64,000 bases of DNA from Prevotella herbatica (lineage in GTDB: Bacteria > Bacteroidota > Bacteroidia > Bacteroidales > Bacteroidaceae). The notes under the pieces were generated by a model that worked only from the letters and a program-made list of their open reading frames with translations, ran no database searches and was not told where the DNA came from. Of the stretch, positions 57,728 to 64,000 are shown one piece after another. Made by a program: the position numbers and the translations under genes. The first letter of the stretch is position 1. Every line of letters begins with the position of its first letter. The stretch lies in the NCBI RefSeq assembly GCF_017347605.1, contig NZ_AP024484.1, positions 372,001 through 436,000 of the forward strand, read 5' to 3'.

Positions 57728-57762
57728 CCCATAGATTTTGCAATTAGAGTAATCTATGGGAG
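57728..57762. other. 11-bp perfect hairpin
   Basis: TCCCATAGATT (57728-57738) and its complement (57752-57762) flank a 13-nt loop. It lies 250 bp upstream of SusC, with no clear T-run on either strand. Confidence 0.5.
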
Positions 57763-57849
57763 AGCATGCCGTTCATGTTACTGTATTTAGTCTGCGAGAA
57801 AATATTCACATAAGAGGACTCAAGCTATTGCACAAAGAAACGCCAATTG

Positions 57850-57965
57850 TCTCTCGCAGATCTCGCTGATTACGCAGATAAACCCCAAAACTACAAACTG
57901 TCTTTCTCTGCGAAATAATGCAGCCTGCTGCATTCCTCTGCGACCTCTGCGTTATCTGCGAGAGA
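57850..57965. repeat. CTCTGCG word element with palindromic core
   Basis: CGCAGAT-type words start at 57855, 57864 (degenerate) and 57873. The reverse word CTCTGCG starts at 57906, 57936 and 57945, with a variant at 57954, so most spacings are 9 bp. AATGCAG-cctg-CTGCATT at 57917-57934 is a perfect palindromic core. The ends (57850-57861 and 57954-57965) are a perfect 12-bp inverted repeat. Confidence 0.75.
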
Positions 57966-58149
57966 ATATGTAGTTAAAGCTATTGCCGTTCGTCTGCCGG
58001 AGAATAGGCCGTTTAAATTGAAGCAATAATCTGCTGGAAACCACATCTGCTTTAGCAGATACATCAGCTATATCCCCAAAAAACATCTACAGAAATCAGC
58101 GGTAGATTAAACTAAAGAACCTCCACACTCACGTGTGAAGGCTCTCAAA

Positions 58150-58169
58150 TACATCCCCACCGGGATGTA
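58150..58169. other. 8-bp perfect hairpin in the leader or tail region
   Basis: TACATCCC-cacc-GGGATGTA. It is one of several short dyads between 58125 and 58200 (also CTAAG-taga-CTTAG). It could lie in the 3' end of the fimbrial transcript, but it lacks a T-run. Confidence 0.4.
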
Positions 58170-58367
58170 CTCTTCTTAGCCTAAGTAGACTTAGAAGAAA
58201 ATGAATAGAACTAACTATCCATTAATTTATAGTGATAAATATATTCTATGCCCTTCGATTCTCACGAACCTACTCTTCGCATGAAAAGATCATGAGGGAC
58301 ATTATAGAATTGAGTTATATCTTATTTATTAGCTTAATATACTTAATTATTTACTATGTAATCGTAT

Positions 58368-59978
58368 TTAAAATGCGATAACCGATCTAACATAAAGTGT
58401 ATTATTTTCACTATTGCCATTATTAAAATCAGCATCTAACAGTCCATTGTTATAAAAATTAACATTAAGAAAGGGATGTACAGTCTCTCCACTAGAAGTA
58501 CTGGTCCAAAAATCCTGAGTTGGATTATATCCAAATGCACTATAGGCTACACCACACTTACTAAATGCACTATTTAATACAGAAGTAACAGATGGCGCTA
58601 CATATGAAAACCATATTCCACCTGTACTAGGTGTAACTATGTCCGCTTCTGTTGCACTCAGTCCACCTAAATAACAAACAACCCTTCTGAATTCAAAAAT
58701 ACTTGGCAAATACCAATTAGAAGTATTTGAGGGAGCTGTAACACTATAACTCTTAGCTATACTAATACAATTGTTTCCATCACTACAATTAGTTGAAGCG
58801 TTTGTCAAAGCCATAGCTTCACCATTAGTATATCCATTATTTTTATGATCAGAAGTTGCATTTATAGCAAATACAATTGCTATTGGTATTTTAGAACTGT
58901 TGTAAGATATTCCTCCCCAAGTTCCATCACTAAACAAGAACTCGCCAGGACACAATACTCTCATATCGGCTAAATCAGTACCACTTATATTAATATTATA
59001 AATATAATTAGTATTACGCGATATATCAAAACCTGTGAAATCAGATGATGATGAGCCACCTAAGTAATAAGTAAATTTACATTTCACATTAGAAGAAGAT
59101 GTTGCATAAACCACTAAATAAGTTGCTTTTTTAGGTGAGTTTAATGATACTCTCAATGCAGAAGTTTTAGATGCAGAATTAGTACCAGCCATATTCTCAT
59201 ACATAAAGATATTAGCTGAAGTAGAAGCATTCTGTATAGAAAGCCCACTTACCTCTACTTGATCATTGAATGTATTTGTTACATTAAATGTTGTACCACT
59301 AATATTTGTAGTAGCCAAGTTATCACTGCTTACATATGATGACATCGTTGTATTGCATATCTGATAACCTGTTATTGTATAATTATTAATTGAAGCTAAA
59401 TTCAAAGTTATTTTAGCAGCAAGACGAGAGAGATTTATATTAGTTGTAGAACCAACTCCATTGGAGTTACCTAATGTAGCAGTACCTTTACCAAACATGA
59501 CCAAACTTGTGGCGCTATTCAAATCATCTGCTGATGACAGTGTTGAAGAAATGGCATTGAATGCCGTTAAAGTTGTAGCCGCTTTCATTGACGCAACAGT
59601 AGCACTACTGGCATTAGCTACGGCATATACCTTATAACTATTAGCGACAGCAACAGGTACACTTGCATAGAATGTAGTAGTTTTAGCTGAAGAGAACGTT
59701 AAATAATACTCACCAACCTTTCCCCCACTAGTATTGAATACAACTATCGAAATACTGTTTACTACAGATTCCTGTGCAGTAGTCATAGAGCGAGTAGTCT
59801 TAATCACATTCCCGTCAGTAACAATTCTCGGCTGTTCAATATTAAACGCAAGCTTTAGAGTATTTCTTTCGCCGTTAGTGTCTGTTCCACTCTGAGTAAT
59901 ATCGTTGGCACAAGATCCTAGAAGCAATATCATTGCCACTAAGATTATATTTATTTGTATTTTATATATTGTCGTCAT
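58368..59978 (-). CDS. Fimbrillin-like lipoprotein with DUF1566/lectin-like C-terminal domain (copy A)
   Basis: The 536-residue protein has a lipoprotein signal ending LLGSC (C23). Residues about 40-340 resemble a FimA/Mfa-type fimbrillin: VNSISIVVFNTSGG, VFGKGTATLG-like MFGKGTA and LSRLAAKITLNL. From about 345 a different domain begins (EFLFSDGTWGG, IPIAIVFAIN, GEAMALTNA, NWYLPSIFEFRRV, FWTSTSSGE, YVRSVIAF), matching the DUF1566 pattern that is thought to take a C-type-lectin-like fold. Such proteins are likely minor or tip subunits of type V pili, which are assembled from lipidated precursors at the surface. It is the last of four fimbrial genes, 12 bp after copy B. Confidence 0.75.
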   Translation of the reverse strand: MTTIYKIQINIILVAMILLLGSCANDITQSGTDTNGERNTLKLAFNIEQPRIVTDGNVIKTTRSMTTAQESVVNSISIVVFNTSGGKVGEYYLTFSSAKTTTFYASVPVAVANSYKVYAVANASSATVASMKAATTLTAFNAISSTLSSADDLNSATSLVMFGKGTATLGNSNGVGSTTNINLSRLAAKITLNLASINNYTITGYQICNTTMSSYVSSDNLATTNISGTTFNVTNTFNDQVEVSGLSIQNASTSANIFMYENMAGTNSASKTSALRVSLNSPKKATYLVVYATSSSNVKCKFTYYLGGSSSSDFTGFDISRNTNYIYNINISGTDLADMRVLCPGEFLFSDGTWGGISYNSSKIPIAIVFAINATSDHKNNGYTNGEAMALTNASTNCSDGNNCISIAKSYSVTAPSNTSNWYLPSIFEFRRVVCYLGGLSATEADIVTPSTGGIWFSYVAPSVTSVLNSAFSKCGVAYSAFGYNPTQDFWTSTSSGETVHPFLNVNFYNNGLLDADFNNGNSENNTLYVRSVIAF

Positions 59979-59990
59979 AGAACTTTATTT

Positions 59991-61766
59991 TTAATATACC
60001 AGAACAGAACGAGCTGGCTGAAGACCATCCTTACCAACCCCACAATGCAATTCAATAGCTGTACTAGGCATGTATAAATAAACAGGATCCAAAGAATCAT
60101 ATTCAGATGCTGTCCAGAAAGCATTTGCGACTGTTGTTGGAAATTGATCACCACCAGCTTCTGCAATTTTTTTATTCAAGTTTGTGAAATATGTGTTGCT
60201 TATTCCTGTTATCAAATTAGATTCTATTCCTGAATTAATCAAATGTGTTCTTTTGTCATATATTATAGCTTTCTGATCAGTATTCCAATTTCCAAGATTC
60301 TCTATAATATCCCACCACTCTCCAATGCTTGGAAGATACCAACCACTATTTGTAAATGATTTGGATACACCATCCTGATAAGAATTACAATAATACCATG
60401 CACCATTGGCTATATTTGTAACAAAAGTGCTGTTTGCAGAATAAGCATCATAGCCACTACTGATATCGTCATAGTACATTTTAAAACTTGTCAGATAAGG
60501 ATGTCCTGTACTTGTATGATCAGTATATGGAGAACCATTATTGGTTGACCAATAACAATTACTCCCATTATTAGCATTTTTCAACGCCATAACTTTTCCG
60601 TGACGACAGTTAGCATTGTATTGTGCTTGCGTCAATTGATTAGAATAGATAATACCTACAGTTGCATCTTTTTTAAATACCCTACCATTAGTTCCATCGG
60701 CATACAGATAATTACCAATAATGGCATCACCAATATACACAACTTCTGGATGGGTTCTTTCCACATTTGCATCAGCCATATCAGCACCTTTTATTGTTAT
60801 GTCACTGTATGTTGTGGCGAGATTGCGATATACACTATAATCAGTGTAGTCGCTTGATAAATTGCCGCCTAGATAAACTCTATTAATATATTTTTCTCCT
60901 GTATTGGTATCTGCTACATATAGCAATAAATAGCTAGCATCAGCCGGAGCATTATTTATATTCCTGCTTGCCATAGATGTAGCACCTGTCTGTTTACCCA
61001 CCAAATTTTCATATTGATATACGCTGAAAGTTGTTCCTGTGGCATCATCAGCAGAGGCTGTTACTGCTACAGCAGCTGCATCACCATAACTCTTTGCAGG
61101 ATTATAATTAGTACCCAACACATTATTTGTGGTAATATTCTTACTGCAATAGTATGTTGAGAGTGGAACATGGCATAACTGATAAGCCATTAGCTTGAAT
61201 CCATTTGCTGTCTTTACTGTAAATGTATGGCGAGCCGCTAAACGCTTCAAGCCTATTGTTGCCGAACTTCCTGCGGCAGCAATATCTATTGTTGCAGTTG
61301 TTTCACCATACATCATCATGTTACTTGCTGTAGCTATCTCGTCAGCCGAAGTAAAACGATGTGCGGCAGCTTTAAGCATTGTAACATTTGAAATATCCTT
61401 CAAAGAATCCTCCGCAACATTTGCTATTGCACATATTGTACACCCTGTAGCAACTCTTGTATTTATGCCGCTAACGGTATAGGCTGTACTGGTTGAAGTT
61501 ATCAGCGAACCCGTACCAATAAATTTATATCCAATAACGTTTCCATTAGAATCAAAAACAAATATAGCCAACTTGTCCACAATATTTTCACTTGTTCCTG
61601 TAGAAGAAAGTGCACGAGTATCTGGCAACGCTTCAGTCTTAGCTGTCAACGAAAGCGTAGCCTGATGACTATCTTCATCAGATAATTTTATTGTTTCTGC
61701 ACATGATGCAAACATTAGCACTACCATCTGAATGAATATTATTTTTATAAAATATTTTATTCTCAT
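59991..61766 (-). CDS. Fimbrillin-like lipoprotein with DUF1566/lectin-like C-terminal domain (copy B)
   Basis: The 591-residue protein has a lipoprotein signal ending MFASC (C22). The fimbrillin-like part shows IVDKLAIFVFDSNGNVIGY (about 61-79), MMYGETTATID and LKRLAARHTFTV (about 173-184). The C-terminal domain begins near 340 with YLYADGTNGRVF and contains GKVMALKNA, GWYLPSIGEWWDI, FWTASEYDS and PARSVLVY. It is the same two-part design as copies A and C but with little identity outside the motifs, so the duplication is old. It lies 24 bp after copy C in one transcript. Confidence 0.75.
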   Translation of the reverse strand: MRIKYFIKIIFIQMVVLMFASCAETIKLSDEDSHQATLSLTAKTEALPDTRALSSTGTSENIVDKLAIFVFDSNGNVIGYKFIGTGSLITSTSTAYTVSGINTRVATGCTICAIANVAEDSLKDISNVTMLKAAAHRFTSADEIATASNMMMYGETTATIDIAAAGSSATIGLKRLAARHTFTVKTANGFKLMAYQLCHVPLSTYYCSKNITTNNVLGTNYNPAKSYGDAAAVAVTASADDATGTTFSVYQYENLVGKQTGATSMASRNINNAPADASYLLLYVADTNTGEKYINRVYLGGNLSSDYTDYSVYRNLATTYSDITIKGADMADANVERTHPEVVYIGDAIIGNYLYADGTNGRVFKKDATVGIIYSNQLTQAQYNANCRHGKVMALKNANNGSNCYWSTNNGSPYTDHTSTGHPYLTSFKMYYDDISSGYDAYSANSTFVTNIANGAWYYCNSYQDGVSKSFTNSGWYLPSIGEWWDIIENLGNWNTDQKAIIYDKRTHLINSGIESNLITGISNTYFTNLNKKIAEAGGDQFPTTVANAFWTASEYDSLDPVYLYMPSTAIELHCGVGKDGLQPARSVLVY

Positions 61767-61790
61767 ACTATATATATCATTCTTTGAGGA

Positions 61791-63764
61791 TTAGAAGGCT
61801 ATCATGGGGCGAACACAACACAATGATGTTCCTATATACAAACAAATAGCACCTGATGTGCCAGAGGCATCATATTCATCTGACATATAAAAAGCATTTG
61901 ATACATCATATTGACTACTTGCCCAATATCGCATGCTGATATTAAAACTCGAAACTGTTGCTCCGTAAGTTGCAGCATTGTTAAGATAAGTATTCCAAAT
62001 TGCAGAAATAGTATTAGCTCGATAATTAACATTATAATTAGGATTCCAATAATATCCACCATCGTAATTATTAGTCATTTGTGAAACATCATCTGGTAAT
62101 CCTCCTAAGTTGACACAGAAATCATACCAATCACCTATAGAAGGCAAATACCATCCGCTTGTTCCTACTGGCGGAGTTACGGTATCCTTAAACTTCAGTG
62201 CCCAATATGCCGCATAAAAAGTATTCTTTAAATTTTCCAAATTAGAAGAAGCATAATTATTATAAATATTCATCGTTTTAGTATATCCATCTTTGTCCGT
62301 TTTAATAGCTGTATAAGTGGTACTAATGGCAGCGTTTGCAAGAATCTTTGTATCACTAGAAGACCATGTCATTGTATTACTTGAATTTGCATTCTGTAGT
62401 GCCAATGCATACCCATGTACAAAACCATTTGCCTTATCTGTTGTCGTTGGATTTGTTGAGAATATAACTGCTATTGGAGTTTTACCAGAATTGGCAGCCA
62501 ATGTCCCCCATGTACCGTCAGCAAACAGATATTCACCAACGTTTGGATGCGGAAGGAACGGAATTGCTCCACCACCTGTACCCCATGTTGCTGCACTAAG
62601 TGTGATTGGTGGGTCATATTCTGATGCATTTTTTGATAAAGCATCCCATGAAGCAACACTTACATTAACAGATGCGCTTGCCGGTGATATGTCATCACTA
62701 GGAGATGCCGTTCCTCTGCCCTTTATTGTCAGAGAGAGTGAATATATTGTATTCTTTGTTATCTTCGAATCATTTGTAGGTGCGGCTGCCGAACCATTTA
62801 TCGTCACACCAGTCTGATAATGATTCACGATTATTGGATAATACATCACCTCACCTGTAGCCTCACTGCCACCCTTTGGATAGAACACTCCCTTTACAAC
62901 CAGTTTGGTTGGGGCAGTGTCAGAATGAGGATGCACATAAAAATAATAAGGATATGAAGCGGTAGATATCAATCCACTACTAAGATAGGCATAGTTGCCT
63001 AGTGTGGGGGCGTTAGCAAGCGTTGATGGATCTCCAGCTACAGTCGCAGATGTGCTCTCTCCAGAACGATTGTTTTCTGTTACCTTACCCGTAAAATCAG
63101 TGACATCTGCTACATTATACATAAATATTTCTTTAGGCACGAATGTAGCACCTGCAAGCGGAGATATAAATGAAGTTGTGATACTCGTAAGCATTACTCT
63201 TGAAACAAGACGAGTTAGATCAATTGGAATTGTTGTTGTCCCAGTAGTTGTTAGAGCACTAGTAATAGAATATTCCCCTATCATCGGAAGCATTGTCTGT
63301 TGCTGACTGTTAAGTGTGGAAGCCTTAGTGGATGTACCATCATACGATGTATAGTCAAGATTCTGCGTTATAGCATAAAAATCGGTTTTTGTGGTGACTT
63401 TTGAAAACTTTTCAGCTGGTATATTCACAGCAGCCACAATATACTTTGCACTTGTGGATGTAGTCATTGTCTGTGCAGAACCACTATAGTCAAAATCCTT
63501 CAATGTAATAAGATTCGTATTTCCATCGAACACACCAACACATACATGATTTATCTTAAGCTCGCCTGAGTTGGCTGTGGAGCTGCTTGGCATAGAACCA
63601 TTAGCACGCGTTCCACCATCCATTCCGTCTGGACGGAAATTAAGCGATATAGTCACAGCATCACCTCCCCTGCTATTCAGTGCATCCTCACTATAACAGG
63701 ACGTAAAAAGCAATGCTGTTGACAATAAGATGCCATATATATGCAAATGTGAAAATAACTTCAT
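61791..63764 (-). CDS. Fimbrillin-like lipoprotein with DUF1566/lectin-like C-terminal domain (copy C)
   Basis: The 657-residue protein has a lipoprotein signal ending LFTSC (C23) and the longest fimbrillin-like part of the three: INHVCVGVFDGNTNLI (about 73-88), IPIDLTRLVSRVMLTS (about 175-190), and a strand ending SASVNVSVASWDALS (about 368-382) like the last strand of a pilin. The C-terminal domain from about 405 shows YLFADGTWGTL, TPIAVIFSTN, GYALALQNA, GWYLPSIGDWYDF, YWASSQYDV and VRPMIAF. It follows the partial fimbrillin gene by 80 bp, across a stem-loop. Confidence 0.75.
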   Translation of the reverse strand: MKLFSHLHIYGILLSTALLFTSCYSEDALNSRGGDAVTISLNFRPDGMDGGTRANGSMPSSSTANSGELKINHVCVGVFDGNTNLITLKDFDYSGSAQTMTTSTSAKYIVAAVNIPAEKFSKVTTKTDFYAITQNLDYTSYDGTSTKASTLNSQQQTMLPMIGEYSITSALTTTGTTTIPIDLTRLVSRVMLTSITTSFISPLAGATFVPKEIFMYNVADVTDFTGKVTENNRSGESTSATVAGDPSTLANAPTLGNYAYLSSGLISTASYPYYFYVHPHSDTAPTKLVVKGVFYPKGGSEATGEVMYYPIIVNHYQTGVTINGSAAAPTNDSKITKNTIYSLSLTIKGRGTASPSDDISPASASVNVSVASWDALSKNASEYDPPITLSAATWGTGGGAIPFLPHPNVGEYLFADGTWGTLAANSGKTPIAVIFSTNPTTTDKANGFVHGYALALQNANSSNTMTWSSSDTKILANAAISTTYTAIKTDKDGYTKTMNIYNNYASSNLENLKNTFYAAYWALKFKDTVTPPVGTSGWYLPSIGDWYDFCVNLGGLPDDVSQMTNNYDGGYYWNPNYNVNYRANTISAIWNTYLNNAATYGATVSSFNISMRYWASSQYDVSNAFYMSDEYDASGTSGAICLYIGTSLCCVRPMIAF

Positions 63765-63803
63765 AATCTATTTTTTTCTTTTTCCTTGTTTTGTATATCA
63801 TGA

Positions 63804-63825
63804 CAGGTCTTACACAAAAGACCTG
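63804..63825 (-). other. Intercistronic stem-loop in the fimbrial operon
   Basis: CAGGTCTT (63804-63811) and AAGACCTG (63818-63825) form a perfect 8-bp stem with a 6-nt loop. No T-run follows on the minus strand, so it may stabilise or process mRNA rather than terminate fully. Confidence 0.5.
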
Positions 63826-63843
63826 CCAATAAAGAGATTGCAC

Positions 63844-64000
63844 TTATTCAAACACCACATTCTGATTTGTTACACTCCAGTCTGTAACTGTCAATGCAAC
63901 AGAAATTGCCGATGGAGTTATGTTTGTTGCAGGATCACTTACACCTTTTGCATAAATCTCCGCAGATATATTATACTGCATGTTTGCATCAATCTGTGAG
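63844..64000 (-). CDS. 3' end of a fimbrillin-type gene (rest outside window)
   Basis: Reading the minus strand from 64000, an open frame of 52 codons ends at a TAA at 63844-63846. It carries AEIYAKGVSDPATNITPSA and ends SVALTVTDWSVTNQNVVFE (last part). The pattern of a final strand with VTDW and a short hydrophobic end is typical of FimA/Mfa1-type fimbrillins. It has no DUF1566-like tail, so unlike the three downstream proteins it is probably a plain shaft or anchor subunit. Upstream regulation cannot be seen. Confidence 0.7.
   Translation of the reverse strand, partial: SQIDANMQYNISAEIYAKGVSDPATNITPSAISVALTVTDWSVTNQNVVFE

Larger units (their letters stand above)
57477..58367. other. 891-bp gap between the PUL and the fimbrial operon
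   Basis: No gene is supported. It contains the PUL control region (57556-57624), a hairpin (57728-57762), the CTCTGCG word element (57850-57965) and a perfect 8-bp hairpin at 58150-58169. No regulator gene for the PUL lies here. Confidence 0.75.

Noticed and set aside
58120..58200. Cluster of short dyads as the terminator of the fimbrial operon
   Set aside because: Stems are perfect but short, and none is followed by a T-run on the minus strand; kept only as an unexplained hairpin.
1..64000. tRNA, rRNA, riboswitch, prophage or insertion sequence
   Set aside because: The gaps were read for cloverleaf arms, transposase or integrase motifs and known riboswitch cores; nothing convincing was seen, though a covariance search could still find a small RNA in the three large gaps.

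Overview
The window is an AT-rich stretch of a Bacteroidetes chromosome, most likely a Prevotellaceae member (Prevotella in the broad sense). The evidence is the type IX secretion genes (SprA, PorW/SprE-like, PorX), two SusC/SusD (RagA/RagB) pairs, fimbrillin-type lipoproteins, a meso-diaminopimelate dehydrogenase, and promoters that mostly follow the Bacteroidetes pattern (TTTG, 19-20 bp, TAnnTTTG). No rRNA, tRNA, phage, transposase or CRISPR array was seen.

Left part (1-19.1 kb). After the 3' end of a Fur-family regulator lies a 740-bp gap full of repeats, then a secreted GH2-family glycosidase. A run from 3.9 to 11.3 kb reads aroA, a small Cys-motif membrane protein, an ABC-3 metal permease, a PorW/SprE-like TPR lipoprotein, porX and tsaE. 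A convergent trxA, a Pif1-like helicase and a small lipoprotein follow. A leftward set holds a PH-like membrane protein, dacB and an MscS-type channel; nadB reads rightward.

Middle (19.1-48.4 kb). ruvA and the 7.5-kb sprA form a leftward pair. Then come ddh, an FMN-binding protein, a 1.16-kb gap with long inverted repeats, and a BlaI-type repressor with an M56 (BlaR1-like) chimeric sensor whose operators are visible. Next are a GNAT acetyltransferase, a RagA-RagB-ComEC cluster, a secreted C1B peptidase (leftward), a COG0523 metallochaperone GTPase with a HAD phosphatase, a SulP anion transporter, rubrerythrin, dxs and manA.

Right part (48.4-64 kb). A leftward polysaccharide utilisation locus (SusC, SusD, DUF2264, GH105-DUF4861) suggests use of pectin or rhamnogalacturonan fragments. 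A leftward fimbrial operon follows: the 3' end of a fimbrillin, then three paralogous lipoproteins that each join a fimbrillin-like front to a DUF1566/lectin-like C-terminal domain.

The least explained material is in the three large gaps (265-1006, 29127-30288, 57477-58367). Each carries an element built on one plan, short 6-7-bp words phased about every 8-11 bp on both sides of a small palindrome, but with a different word in each (AGCTACG, TGTCAC, CTCTGCG). One element exists as two inverted ~119-bp copies whose pairing crosses a second, 31-bp perfect inverted repeat; beside it sit five 17-bp palindromes about 22 bp apart.
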